64,000 nt of DNA from UBA4744 sp963707435 (lineage in GTDB: Bacteria > Actinomycetota > Acidimicrobiia > Spongiisociales > UBA4744): the NCBI GenBank assembly GCA_963707435.1, contig CAVPPF010000004.1, positions 124,001 through 188,000 of the forward strand. The letters run 5' to 3'. The notes under the pieces are model-generated. The model was given only the letters and a program-made list of their open reading frames with translations. It made no database searches and was not told where the DNA came from. The position numbers and the translations under genes were made by a program. Shown here piece after piece: positions 16,179 to 25,695 of the stretch (position 1 is the first letter of the stretch; every line of letters starts with the position of its first letter).

Positions 16179-17657
16179 ATGGCTGCATTCGATGAGGCAC
16201 CCGACTGGATCACCGGGAAAGATGGAGGACCCGGGGCGATCTTCTATCAGATCTTCCCGGATCGGTTTGCCCGCTCACTCCAGGTCCCCCAACCGGAGAA
16301 TCTCGAGCCGTGGGATGCACCCCCGACCAGGCACGGCTACAAGGGCGGCGACCTCATTGGCGTGGTCGAGCGACTGGACTGGCTGACCGACCTGGGCATC
16401 AATGCCATCTACTTCAATCCGATCTTCCAGTCTGCCTCCAACCACCGCTACCACACCTACGACTATCACCAGGTCGATCCGCTCCTGGGAGGCAACGATG
16501 CCTTCGCGAAGCTCCTGGACGAATGCCACGAACGTGGGATCCGGGTCATCCTCGATGGAGTCTTCAATCATGCGAGCCGCGGGTTCTTTCCGTTCAACGA
16601 CATCCTCGAAAACGGTCTCGACTCTCCCTGGATCGGGTGGTTCACCATCACCGGTTCACCGCTCAACCCGTACCGGCCCGGGCTCCCTCCGAACTACCAC
16701 GCCTGGTGGGATAACCCGGCTCTGCCGAAGTTCAACACCGACCACCCGGAGGTCCGCGAGTACCTGATGACCGTCGCCGAGCGGTGGACCGCCCGGGGCA
16801 TCGACGGCTGGCGTCTGGATGTGCCCACCGAGATCACGACGCCGGGTTTCTGGGAAGAGTTCCGGGCCCGGGTTCGCGCGGTGAATCCCGAGGCCTATCT
16901 CGTCGGAGAAATCTGGGACGATGCCTCGGCCTGGGTCGGACGCGGCGATCGTTTCGACGCCGCCATGAACTACGTGTTCACCGGCAAGACGCTGGCTTTC
17001 ACGGCGGGTGAGCGTGTTGATCCAGATCTGGCCGAGGGGCTCGACTACCCGATCACGCCCCCCATCGACGCCGCTGGGTACGGCGACGCGATCGACGAGC
17101 TTCTATCGCGCTACCCCGAACACTCGAACCAATCCGCCTTCAACCTGCTTGGATCGCACGACACCGCCCGTGCGCTGACGGTGACGGGCGGAGACGTCGA
17201 CTCGGTCGTTTTGGCCGCACTGCTGATGTTCACCTACCCGGGCGCGCCGTGCGTGTACTACGGCGATGAGATCGGCATGACCGGAGGCAAGGAACCGGCC
17301 TCGCGCGGTGCTTTTCCGTGGGACGAACCACAGTCGTGGAACGAACAAATCCTGCATGCTTTCCGCGCTTTCATCGCATTGCGCCAGGACCACCCTGCGC
17401 TGCGACACGGCTCGTACCGGCGCCAAACCGCACGGCCGGGTTCGGGCCTCTATGCCTTCTCCCGCGAAACCTCCGGGGCGCATCTGCTCGTCGCGGTCAA
17501 TACCGGCCATGAGGCTGCATCGGCCTCGCTGGATGAGCCCCGCGCCGGCAAAACGGTCGAGAACCTCTGGGGATCGGGCCGAATCGAGACCGGCGACGGG
17601 TGGACGCGGCTGACGATGCCACCGAGATCCGGTGCAGTCTGGCGAGTCCTTCCCTAG
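16179..17657 (+). CDS. GH13 alpha-amylase family glycosidase
   Basis: 492 residues. All GH13 regions are visible: region I DGVFNHAS, region II GIDGWRLDV with the nucleophile Asp, region III LVGEIWDD with the acid Glu, region IV LLGSHDTARAL. The opening AIFYQIFPDRFARS and QSASNHRYHTYDYHQVDPLLG are typical of neopullulanase/maltogenic amylase-like enzymes. No signal peptide, so it likely trims maltodextrin or glycogen-derived glucans in the cytoplasm. The ATG at 16179 follows a TACGAT -10-like element by 2-8 bp, consistent with a leaderless mRNA. Confidence 0.9.
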   Translation: MAAFDEAPDWITGKDGGPGAIFYQIFPDRFARSLQVPQPENLEPWDAPPTRHGYKGGDLIGVVERLDWLTDLGINAIYFNPIFQSASNHRYHTYDYHQVDPLLGGNDAFAKLLDECHERGIRVILDGVFNHASRGFFPFNDILENGLDSPWIGWFTITGSPLNPYRPGLPPNYHAWWDNPALPKFNTDHPEVREYLMTVAERWTARGIDGWRLDVPTEITTPGFWEEFRARVRAVNPEAYLVGEIWDDASAWVGRGDRFDAAMNYVFTGKTLAFTAGERVDPDLAEGLDYPITPPIDAAGYGDAIDELLSRYPEHSNQSAFNLLGSHDTARALTVTGGDVDSVVLAALLMFTYPGAPCVYYGDEIGMTGGKEPASRGAFPWDEPQSWNEQILHAFRAFIALRQDHPALRHGSYRRQTARPGSGLYAFSRETSGAHLLVAVNTGHEAASASLDEPRAGKTVENLWGSGRIETGDGWTRLTMPPRSGAVWRVLP

Positions 17658-17674
17658 CGGTCCGATCGCAGCGC

Positions 17675-19585
17675 TTAGGGGACCGTCACAATCACCACGC
17701 CCGTGGCGCACATACCGGCCGGGTCGCAGACTTCATACGAGAAGGAGTCGATCCCGGCGAAACCGGCAGCCGGCGTATACGTGACCGTCCCCGACGTGTT
17801 CACCACGGCCGACCCGTGGCCGGGTGCCGAGACGGCAACCACGGTGAGCAGCCCACCCTCGGCATCCCGATCGTTGGCGGCGACATCGATGTGAACCCCG
17901 GCTCCCGCCGGAGTTGTCGTTACGTCCGCAGCGGCTACCGGACCGTCCTCGACCGGAATCACCGAGAGCGTCACCAGGGCCCGGGTGGAGCTCGCCCCGT
18001 CGCTGGCCAGGATCGTCAGAGTATCCGGCCCCGAGTAGTCGGCATCAGGTGTGTACGAGGCAGACGTGCAGTCCCGGGCCACGCTGGCGGAACCGTGCCC
18101 GGGCCCGATCAAAACGAGACAGGAGATGGGATCACCATCGGGGTCCGTCGCCTCCGGCACCCAACCGACCGTGCGGTCCTCATCGAGCGAGAGGGCCAGG
18201 GTGGCGAGGATCGGGTCCCGATTCGGAGCCACCGCGGGCTGGGTGGTCGTTGCCGGCGGGACCACAGCAACCGCATCAGGAATCGTGGTGGTCGCCGCCC
18301 CGGGAACGACCGGCGCCGCCGGGAGGTCTCCCTGATCCGACGCCGGATCGCTACCTTCCGCCGGTTGTGATTCGTCGAGGGTCGACGCCGGAGACTCCAA
18401 CCCGCCGCTGCCGTCGCTGAGCGGAGCAGACGACGCGGCATCTGCTTCCAACGCCGGGGCTGAGCCGTCCTGGCCGGCCTGAGGTGCCGCAACGACGCCG
18501 CCCAGGAAGAGCGCCACGAAGGCCAGCAGGGCGGCGCTCAGCACTGCCGCGTCGCGGCCCAGCCGTTCGATCCCTCCGATGAGAGGGACCTGGGCGAGCC
18601 AGGAAGCGGGCCCGATCACCCAGCGGAGCCGGCCAAGGGAAACATTGAACAACGCCCGGACGACCCTGGGATCGAAGTGCGTGCCCGCCCGTGTGGCCAG
18701 TTCCCGCCGCGCCGTATCCGCACTCAACGGGTTCTTGTAGGACCGATAGGACGTGATCGTGTCGAATGCGTCTGCTACTGCAACTATCCGGGCGCCGATC
18801 GCGATTTCCTCACCGGCCAACCCGAACGGATACCCGCTTCCGTCGTACTGCTCATGATGATGCTCGATCGTCTGCGCCCACGATCCGAGCCAGGGAACCA
18901 ACGGGGCGGCGATCTCCATTCCGGCCCGGGGATGCGTACGGATGACGGCCCACTCCTCCTCTGTCGGACTTCCCTCCTTGGTGAGAATCTCAGCGGGAAC
19001 GGCGAGCTTCCCGACATCGTGCAGGAGCGCCGCCCAGCGCAAACGATCCCGATCGCGTTCCGCATATCCGAGTTGCTCCGCAATCAGATCCGCGTAAGCC
19101 TGAACCCGTTCCGAGTGGGCCCGCGTGGTTCCGTCGTGGTTGTTGATCGCCCGGGCGAGAGCCAGGATGGTTCCCGCGACCTCAGCATCATCGTCATCAC
19201 CCTCGGCCCGGGCCTTCCGGAGTCGCTCGCGAAGCTCTTGCGCCGTTCCCCCCGCAAGCGCGACCCGCATCCTCGAAGGGGTCTTGTCGGGAAACACAAA
19301 CGTCATCCTCAGGAGCCACGCCAGCGGGAGCAGCCGACGGCCGACCCGGTCGAACACCTTTGTCGCCAGGAGGGTGCCGAGGATCAGCGCAACCCACCAG
19401 CCGGCCACGCCCGCACCCGTCGCCGGAGCGGGAAGGATCCGGATGATGACGAGGCCGGTGACCACGGCAGCGACGATCGGGATGAGAAAGCTCAGCAGGC
19501 GGACCAGCCGGGAGGTCCACGGCCGGGCTCGCCAGCGCTCGTCGTGGCCCAGCCGTACCCGTTGGTCCGGTGGGTTCGTGATCAT
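17675..19585 (-). CDS. membrane HD-GYP protein with extracellular Ig/cadherin-like repeats
   Basis: 636 residues. Two N-terminal membrane helices (about 28-50, 60-77) precede a complete HD-GYP domain (about 135-310) with LLHDVGKLAVP and HHEQYDGSGYPFGL, so it could degrade cyclic di-GMP. A third helix (LSAALLAFVALFLGGVVAAP) exports the rest: a Ser/Thr/Pro-rich linker and two tandem bacterial Ig/cadherin-like units, each with PGHGSA and a YTPDADYSG or YTPAAGFAG turn. An inside signalling enzyme joined to an outside adhesin-like end suggests envelope-contact sensing. Stop TAA-side is close to the amylase end (convergent). Confidence 0.8.
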   Translation of the reverse strand: MITNPPDQRVRLGHDERWRARPWTSRLVRLLSFLIPIVAAVVTGLVIIRILPAPATGAGVAGWWVALILGTLLATKVFDRVGRRLLPLAWLLRMTFVFPDKTPSRMRVALAGGTAQELRERLRKARAEGDDDDAEVAGTILALARAINNHDGTTRAHSERVQAYADLIAEQLGYAERDRDRLRWAALLHDVGKLAVPAEILTKEGSPTEEEWAVIRTHPRAGMEIAAPLVPWLGSWAQTIEHHHEQYDGSGYPFGLAGEEIAIGARIVAVADAFDTITSYRSYKNPLSADTARRELATRAGTHFDPRVVRALFNVSLGRLRWVIGPASWLAQVPLIGGIERLGRDAAVLSAALLAFVALFLGGVVAAPQAGQDGSAPALEADAASSAPLSDGSGGLESPASTLDESQPAEGSDPASDQGDLPAAPVVPGAATTTIPDAVAVVPPATTTQPAVAPNRDPILATLALSLDEDRTVGWVPEATDPDGDPISCLVLIGPGHGSASVARDCTSASYTPDADYSGPDTLTILASDGASSTRALVTLSVIPVEDGPVAAADVTTTPAGAGVHIDVAANDRDAEGGLLTVVAVSAPGHGSAVVNTSGTVTYTPAAGFAGIDSFSYEVCDPAGMCATGVVIVTVP

Positions 19586-19620
19586 CGTTCCTGCCTCGTT
19601 CGAAACTTCCGCTATGCAAC

Positions 19621-19642
19621 GGGCGACCCCCGGGGGTCGCCC
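19621..19642. terminator. 22-bp palindromic hairpin
   Basis: GGGCGACCCCC and GGGGGTCGCCC abut as a perfect palindrome between the zinc-ribbon gene and the HD-GYP gene, both on the minus strand. Probably terminates the zinc-ribbon transcript; there is no U-run. Confidence 0.55.
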
Positions 19643-19668
19643 GCCTCCCGTGCAAAACGTGGTCTTCG

Positions 19669-19956
19669 CTAGCCTGCCGCCCGCACCGGCCGGCGCCGGC
19701 GGGCAGGTGCCTCCCCGAAACTACGAGCCGGTGCAACCGGCGCATTGCCTACCTTGGCCAACAGGGCCTGCACTTCGAACATCGAGGCCAGCTTGGTCTC
19801 CGTGAAGAGTTCGGTGCTCTGTACGGTCCCAACGTCGCTGAGGTCGATCTGAACGTTGCCGCAGGCCGAACAGGTCCGCCGGGCGATGCCACCACCCACC
19901 TTCCCGATCGGTGAATAGTCGTGCAGTCCCTTTTTGCAGTTCACAAGTCGAGCCAT
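19669..19956 (-). CDS. small zinc-ribbon protein
   Basis: 95 residues. NCKKGLHDYSPIG and RRTCSACGNVQIDL give Cys/His and CxxC ligands of a zinc ribbon at the N-terminus; the tail is basic (ARRRRPVRAAG). Such proteins are common as hypotheticals in Acidimicrobiia-like genomes. ATG at 19956 is preceded by GGGAGGCTCA on the minus strand. Role unknown. Confidence 0.6.
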   Translation of the reverse strand: MARLVNCKKGLHDYSPIGKVGGGIARRTCSACGNVQIDLSDVGTVQSTELFTETKLASMFEVQALLAKVGNAPVAPARSFGEAPARRRRPVRAAG

Positions 19957-20096
19957 TGAGCCTCCCAGCTCCAACAGTTCACACCCTACAACCACTCTGA
20001 GCGTTCGCAACGCTGCTCAGGGCATCAGAACAAGAAAGGTGCTGCAGGACTAGTCACTCTTTGAGACTGCTCAACCGCAAGAGGTGACCGTCGGTT

Positions 20097-22256
20097 TCAG
20101 TGGGGAGGGAATACCTGCTCGGCAAGGATTTCTGCAATGTCGCGTACAGCAACATCGTCGCCCTGTCCAAGCTCTTTCACGCCGTCGTCGATCATGATGT
20201 AGCAGAACGGACAGGCCACAGCGACCTCACCCGCCCCCGTCCCGACGGCCTCGGTGGCTCGTTCGGTGCCGACCTTCCTGCCGATCTGCTCTTCCATCCA
20301 GAACTGAGCGCCACCGGCCCCGCAACAAAATGACTCGTTGCCGCACCGGTCCATCTCGACGAGATCAACGCCGCCGATGGAGGCGATGATCGACCGCGGG
20401 GCAACGAAGATGTCGTTGTGCCTGCCGAGGTAGCAGGGATCGTGATAGGTGATCTTCCGTCGCTCACCGTTTCCGCCGGCCGAGAGACGGCCATCGTTCA
20501 CCAGCGACATCAGCACCTGGCTGTGGTGCAGCACCTCGTACTCTCCGCCGAGCTGCGGGTACTCGTTCTTGAGCGTGTTGAAGCAATGCGGACACTGGGT
20601 GATGACCTTCTTCACCCCGAGATCATTGAGGGTCTCGATGTTGGTGAGAGCGAGTTGCTGGAAGAGGTACTCATTGCCGGACCTGCGAGCCGGATCTCCC
20701 GTGCATTGCTCTTTCGGTCCGAGGATCGCATAGTCGATGCCCGCTTCGGCCAGCAGCCGGGCGATCGATTGCGTCACCTTCACGTTGCGATCGTCAAACG
20801 AACCGGCGCACCCGACCCAATAGAGGTATTCGGCCGAATCGACGCCATCTTCTCCCAGGATTCTCACGTCGATGTCCAACCCTTTGGCCCAGTCGGCCCG
20901 GGCCGCCTGGCTCAGCCCCCAGGGATTGCCCTGGTTCTCCATGGCTACGTATGACTTCCCGAGTTCGGCCGGGAAGTTGGATTCCATCAGGGACAGATAG
21001 CGGCGCATATCCAGGATCTTGTCGAGGATCTCAATGTTGACGGGGCAGATCTCGTCGCAAGCCCGACAGGTGGTGCACGCCCACAGTTCCTCCGGCTGAA
21101 TCCGCTCGAACACCCGATCGGCGGTCACGGTGATGGCCTCATCCATGCCGACCGGCGGCGAAACCACCGGAACTCCGGACAGGGCCGCAACCTCTCCCAG
21201 CTTGAGGACGATCTCACGAGGGTCGAGCGGCTTGCCGGTCAGATTGGCGGGGCAAACCGACGTGCACCGACCGCAAATGGTGCAGGCATCCGTGTCGAGC
21301 AGCTGCTTCCAGGTGAATTCCCCGACGACCGATGCCCCGATCGACTCGATATCGGTCGCCTCCATCAGATTGGGAAGCGCCTTCATCGCTCCTTTGGGGC
21401 GCTCCTTCGGTGAGAGGAACATGTTGGCCGGCGACGTGAACATATGGCGGAGCTTGGTGGTGGGGAGCAGCACCAGGAAGCCGACGAACGCAGCAGCGTG
21501 AGCGATCCAGAAAGCACGATGCCATCCACTCGCCACGGACTGGGGGAACAGGTAGCTCAGCGGGTACCCGACGAACGACCACACTTCGAAATCGGGCCGA
21601 TCCTGCATCGAGATGCGGGCTGCTTCCGTTGCGAGACCGGAAACGCCGATGAACCCGAGGGTCAGGAGGATCCACGCATCTTCGGCCTTGGTCTTCAAGC
21701 GCAGTCGCCAGGGCTTCTGTCCGTATCGCCGAGCAACGGCCCACACGATCCCCAGCACGAAGACCACCGCAGCCAGGTCGAGAATCGCCGAGTAGATCTT
21801 GTACGTGTTTCCCTCCAAGAACTTCAAGCTCGTCGGAAGCAGATGGTCGATCTCCAATGTCACCGTGCCCAGGAACAGAACGATGAACCCGTAGTAGATC
21901 ATGGCGTGCATCAGCCCGGCCGCCCGGTCGCGCAGCAGCGTCTTCATTGCGAGGCCCGCCCCCGCAGACTTCAGGCGGTCGGCCCAGAGTCCCGTCCTAG
22001 GCTCACCACCGCCCCGTTCCCAGTTTCTGGCTCGCAGCGAGAAGAGGTACAGCGTCAGTGACAGAAAGGCCGCAATGCCAACGTAGAAGAGAGCCTGCAC
22101 GGCGGGTGAAATGTTGCCGAAGACTTCCCGCCCCACCTCGGGGATGAAGTGCCCCGGGAGGGAACCGAGCCACCAGAACAGCAGGGTGCCGAAGAAGGCG
22201 GCCACGGCTAGGCCGAAGAGAACTCCACTGGCGGTGAGGCGGCGACGAGGCTCCAT
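20097..22256 (-). CDS. etfD: EtfD-like membrane Fe-S oxidoreductase
   Basis: 719 residues. The N-terminal third has five or six membrane helices of a NarI/heme-b-type gamma subunit. Two 4Fe-4S motifs follow (CTICGRCTSVCPA about 330 and CTTCRACDEICPV about 402), then two CCG domains (QCPHC region; CCGAGG at the end) as in heterodisulfide reductase subunit B. This matches mycobacterial Rv0338c/EtfD, which passes electrons from electron-transfer flavoprotein to menaquinone during fatty-acid oxidation. No etfAB is nearby. The name rests on architecture. Confidence 0.75.
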   Translation of the reverse strand: MEPRRRLTASGVLFGLAVAAFFGTLLFWWLGSLPGHFIPEVGREVFGNISPAVQALFYVGIAAFLSLTLYLFSLRARNWERGGGEPRTGLWADRLKSAGAGLAMKTLLRDRAAGLMHAMIYYGFIVLFLGTVTLEIDHLLPTSLKFLEGNTYKIYSAILDLAAVVFVLGIVWAVARRYGQKPWRLRLKTKAEDAWILLTLGFIGVSGLATEAARISMQDRPDFEVWSFVGYPLSYLFPQSVASGWHRAFWIAHAAAFVGFLVLLPTTKLRHMFTSPANMFLSPKERPKGAMKALPNLMEATDIESIGASVVGEFTWKQLLDTDACTICGRCTSVCPANLTGKPLDPREIVLKLGEVAALSGVPVVSPPVGMDEAITVTADRVFERIQPEELWACTTCRACDEICPVNIEILDKILDMRRYLSLMESNFPAELGKSYVAMENQGNPWGLSQAARADWAKGLDIDVRILGEDGVDSAEYLYWVGCAGSFDDRNVKVTQSIARLLAEAGIDYAILGPKEQCTGDPARRSGNEYLFQQLALTNIETLNDLGVKKVITQCPHCFNTLKNEYPQLGGEYEVLHHSQVLMSLVNDGRLSAGGNGERRKITYHDPCYLGRHNDIFVAPRSIIASIGGVDLVEMDRCGNESFCCGAGGAQFWMEEQIGRKVGTERATEAVGTGAGEVAVACPFCYIMIDDGVKELGQGDDVAVRDIAEILAEQVFPPH

Positions 22257-22417
22257 CCTGGTTCCTTCCGGAAGTCCGACGGACCCGAGTCTAGATAGCG
22301 CGAGTGCTAGCTAAAAGCTACGGCCTGCGAGCTACGCGCAAGCGGAGGGAGTTCCAGTTTCCATTTTCCGGCAGCCGGCCACCTCACCGATCGGGTCTCT
22401 GCACGCAGGGGACGGCG

Positions 22418-23041
22418 TCAGGAATTGGCGCAAGCGGCGAAATCGAAGTTGTCCTCGAAAACGACCTCAGTTTCAACACCGAACGCGGCCAGAAAATCGG
22501 TCAACACCGTCTGGAGCCGTGACGCAGTCTGGCATTCGATGTCCGCCTCCCGGACCCTCTGCGTGATCACGACCAGGGCCTCCTTGGTGAGGGCGGTCCA
22601 CTCCTCATCGGAGATCCGGGCTCTGAGGATGGGCCGATTGAGCTGCACGAGTTCGGAGCAGCCGGGGCACGTCTCCGGGTCGCTGATGTGCACGGCACCT
22701 TTGGGAATGGTGATGGTTGCCCGGGGCTGATCCGGATCCGAGTCGATTTCAATCATGGCCCGGTCGATATCCACACTTCCGGTAACGACCGCACTGATGT
22801 AGATGGCGCCTTCGACGCTGCCTCGACCTACCTCCCCGCGATAGAACTCGGAGAGGTGATACTCCACGGTCGAAATGCGCGCAATGTTGCGAATCTGATC
22901 AACGGTCACCAACGACGACGATGTGGGGTCGTCCCTGGTGACGAAGAAGACCAGGCCGCCCGCGATCACGGCGATGGCCAACACCGAGACGAGCTTCGAC
23001 CATAGGCTCGACCTCGTCACGATGACCTGCGGTCCGGACAT
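22418..23041 (-). CDS. DUF4230 membrane-anchored protein
   Basis: 207 residues: a single N-terminal membrane helix (KLVSVLAIAVIAGGLVFFV) and an extracytoplasmic domain with the DUF4230 pattern (VDQIRNIARISTVEYHLSEF, then GAIYISAVVTGSVDIDRAM). A Cys pair CPGC (about 127) and C-terminal Cys residues are extra. Function is unknown. It lies on the same strand as the PspA-like group but after a terminator, so it is its own unit. Confidence 0.65.
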   Translation of the reverse strand: MSGPQVIVTRSSLWSKLVSVLAIAVIAGGLVFFVTRDDPTSSSLVTVDQIRNIARISTVEYHLSEFYRGEVGRGSVEGAIYISAVVTGSVDIDRAMIEIDSDPDQPRATITIPKGAVHISDPETCPGCSELVQLNRPILRARISDEEWTALTKEALVVITQRVREADIECQTASRLQTVLTDFLAAFGVETEVVFEDNFDFAACANS

Positions 23042-23161
23042 GGTCCCTCTCCCCGTCGTCGCCCCCGCACCCGTTCACGGGCATTGCGGGGTACGAATAC
23101 TGGCCGCACGGTGCTGCAGTTCACATTCTTGCTTGCGAAACCGCCGCGCGACACGCAAAGA

Positions 23162-23202
23162 ACCAAAAAAAGAACAGCGGGGCGGCCGGAGCCGCCCCGC
23201 TG
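23162..23202 (-). terminator. intrinsic terminator of the PspA gene
   Basis: A perfect 12-bp stem (23175-23186 with 23191-23202, 4-nt loop). Read on the minus strand the hairpin is followed by TTCTTTTTTTGGTT, a proper U-run. It lies 19 bp after the pspA stop codon. Confidence 0.92.
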
Positions 23203-23220
23203 ATGTTCGATAACGAGCTG

Positions 23221-23937
23221 CTACAGGCCCAGTTCGGCCTTCAGTTCTTCGAGCTTGGCATCGGCCTGCGCGACCGAGATGGCTTCGCGCAGTTCCGTTT
23301 CGGCGCCTTCGGGGGTTGCCTCGCGCAGTTCGGCCCGCGCCTTGGCGCCCGCCAGACGGACGTCGATCTTCTCCTGAACCTTGTCAAGGCTGGGGGTCTC
23401 GAGTTCCATCGAAGCGCCGATCGACTCGACCGCCTGGTTGACCGCTTCTTGCATCTTGGCCTGCTCGAGCCGCCCGACCAGTTCCATACGTTTGGCGGCC
23501 AGTTCCTGAAGCCGCATCGCGTTCTGTTCCACGGCCGTCTTGGCGCTCTCCGCCTGGGTGACGGCAATCTCGTATTGCTCCTTGAAACCACTGAGATTGT
23601 TCTCGGCCGCCTGCAGTTTCATCGCCAGGCTCTGCGCGGCTCTCGTCCACTTCTCCATGCCCTCGGTGTCGCCGGCAGCTTTTGAGCTCTCTGCCTTCAT
23701 CAGCGACTGCTTGGCCATCTCCCGGGCCTCACCCACGTCGTCGGCGGCCCGTTCGATCTTGGCTTCGATCTGGGTGCGGTGAGCGATGATCTTCGCCGCC
23801 TGGTTGCGCAGCTTCTGATCCTGAGCACGTGCCTCCTGGATCGCCTGCTCGATCTCGATTTCTGGATCCATGGCCCGCTCGGCCGTGGTGCGGAAGAGGG
23901 TCTTGAGGTATCCCCACAGACGCTTGAAAAAACTCAC
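23221..23937 (-). CDS. pspA: PspA/IM30 family protein
   Basis: 238 residues, entirely helical as expected for ESCRT-III-like PspA/Vipp1: amphipathic helix SFFKRLWGYLKTLFRTTAER, DPEIEIEQAIQEA, and long coiled-coil helices. It binds stressed inner membrane and forms protective scaffolds. The GTG start at 23937 has a CTGGAGGACA site. It follows the TPM-like protein and PspC on the same strand, giving a PspC-TPM-PspA stress unit. Confidence 0.9.
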   Translation of the reverse strand: MSFFKRLWGYLKTLFRTTAERAMDPEIEIEQAIQEARAQDQKLRNQAAKIIAHRTQIEAKIERAADDVGEAREMAKQSLMKAESSKAAGDTEGMEKWTRAAQSLAMKLQAAENNLSGFKEQYEIAVTQAESAKTAVEQNAMRLQELAAKRMELVGRLEQAKMQEAVNQAVESIGASMELETPSLDKVQEKIDVRLAGAKARAELREATPEGAETELREAISVAQADAKLEELKAELGL

Positions 23938-24025
23938 CTGATGTCCTCCAGTGTTGATGACTGAGTGTGATCCATCATACGGATTCCACGCGCACTCTGA
24001 GCCGGATTGCCGGCCTCCGTGCTTC

Positions 24026-25381
24026 CTACCGTTTCCGGCGCGTCCGACCTGCCCCGCGGGACGAAGAACGACTTGCCCTCGATGCGGACCTCGACCTCGA
24101 ACGGGAGACCGAACGCGAACCCGACCGTGACCGCACCGACGAACGACGCGAACCGGTCGAGGATGGGAAGATCAACCCTCCAAGTCCGGGCGATCGACGC
24201 GGCCGGCGCCCGAAATCGTACGAGGACCCTTGCGCCAGCCCGGAGAGGATGACGGCTACCGCCCCCATCCAGTCAAACCCGCCGCCGCCGTAGGACCGGG
24301 GAGCCATCGGAGCGGGCACACGCCGGCCACCAACCATGATGTCGCGCGGTTTTGGTTGTTCGCCACGCCGAAGCTCCCCGGCGCATTCCCGGCATACGCT
24401 GACCGTTTTGGTTCCGGCAGCAGTTTCGATCTTCGCCTCCTCAACCCCCGCCCGGTGGGTCGGATCGAAGAAGCACGAGTTGGGCCGATCCTCCGGTTCG
24501 GGCGGGATCGGACGCCCTTCAACCACGGCCTCGGCCGCCTCGAGTTGCCAGCGCGTGGTGTCCAGCTGGTCGGACAGCCGCTCCAGCTCTGCGGCGCTTG
24601 CAGCCTTGTCGAGCTGGTCCTGCGCCTCCTGGTAGGTGGCGCTGGCGGTACGGAAGTACTCCTCAGCCCGGTCTTGCTCCGACAGGGTGACCCTGTCTGC
24701 GAGGTCCAGGATCTCATTGGCGATAACGTCCAGTTGTTCCCGGATCTCTTGTTTCGCCTCTTCGAGTCTCTGGCCTGCAGCCTGTTTGGCCTGCTTGGCC
24801 GATCTGCGGGTCATGAAGTACACCAGCGCGATCACACCGGCCACGACGGCCAGGAAGATGAAGATCCCACCCCCGCCACTGTCGGTGCTGCCACCGCTCG
24901 ACGAGCCTGCGGTGGTCGGCGTTGGCACGGTGGTGCCGGCGGTGACCGCCACCAGCGACTCGGCGAATACCCGGAAGTCGGCTTCGAAACTGCCCTCCGA
25001 GTCGCTGAGCGCCGCATCGGCGGCCCCGTCGAGTTCCGCGCTCGAGAAGTCATCACTGCGGGCTCCGATTTCCCCTGGTGAAATCACGACGACGGTCGCA
25101 CCCTCGTCGAGAAGCACCAGAACGCTCTCCGCAAACTCGTCGGTGCCCTCAGGGGGATCGTCTGCCAGGGCCACGAAGTAGAAGCGCGTTTCAGAGTTGG
25201 CGACTCTGGCAACCAGGTCTTCCATGACGGCGAAATCGACTCCGGAACCCGATTCGATGTAGTAGCCGCGCGGGTCAGCCTGATCGGCGACATCAGCGGG
25301 ATCGGCGGCCCAGGCCGTTCCGGCAGGCAGAGTCAGAACCAGTACAAGCAGTAGCACGATGAGAGTCAAAGATCGGCGCAT
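24026..25381 (-). CDS. secreted/membrane TPM-like protein with Arg-Ser tail
   Basis: 451 residues. A signal peptide (LTLIVLLLVLVLTLPAGTAWA) leads to a TPM-like extracytoplasmic domain (about 25-150), then a Ser/Gly linker and a membrane helix (IFIFLAVVAGVIALVYFM, about 175). The cytoplasmic part has a long coiled coil (195-290), a cysteine pair (CFFDP; CREC) and ends in about 40 residues of alternating Arg and Ser (RSRSGSRSVSRSRSRSASR). Sits between PspC and PspA, so it probably links the envelope to PspA. The RS tail is highly unusual for a bacterium. Confidence 0.65.
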   Translation of the reverse strand: MRRSLTLIVLLLVLVLTLPAGTAWAADPADVADQADPRGYYIESGSGVDFAVMEDLVARVANSETRFYFVALADDPPEGTDEFAESVLVLLDEGATVVVISPGEIGARSDDFSSAELDGAADAALSDSEGSFEADFRVFAESLVAVTAGTTVPTPTTAGSSSGGSTDSGGGGIFIFLAVVAGVIALVYFMTRRSAKQAKQAAGQRLEEAKQEIREQLDVIANEILDLADRVTLSEQDRAEEYFRTASATYQEAQDQLDKAASAAELERLSDQLDTTRWQLEAAEAVVEGRPIPPEPEDRPNSCFFDPTHRAGVEEAKIETAAGTKTVSVCRECAGELRRGEQPKPRDIMVGGRRVPAPMAPRSYGGGGFDWMGAVAVILSGLAQGSSYDFGRRPRRSPGLGGLIFPSSTGSRRSSVRSRSGSRSVSRSRSRSASRASRSSSRGAGRTRRKR

Positions 25382-25428
25382 AGATCCAGCCTACCGGTTT
25401 GGAGAATCGGTCCGACCGGGCCCGGTTC

Positions 25429-25635
25429 TCAGGAACCGGGTTGCTCCTCGGGAACCACGATCCACATGATGAGGTAGACCAGGAGGCCGGGGAAGCCGAT
25501 CGAGGCAAGCGAAAGCAGCACGTACCCGACCCGGACGAGTGCCACATCCCAACCCATGTACTTGGCGATCCCTGCGCACACGCCGGCAATCTGCCGGTCT
25601 TCAACGGACCTCGTCAGTTTCCGATTCTCGGTCAT
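25429..25635 (-). CDS. pspC: PspC domain protein
   Basis: 68 residues, one PspC domain: LTRSVEDRQIAGVCAGIAKY followed by the transmembrane segment YVLLSLASIGFPGLLVYLIMWI and the VPEE signature. A membrane stress sensor in the Psp system. It precedes the TPM-like gene by 47 bp on the same strand. Confidence 0.9.
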   Translation of the reverse strand: MTENRKLTRSVEDRQIAGVCAGIAKYMGWDVALVRVGYVLLSLASIGFPGLLVYLIMWIVVPEEQPGS

Positions 25636-25695
25636 GGTCTGCCCCTCAACCTCACACCCCGATGGGTATTTCGAAACACTTCGTCGATTTCCACA

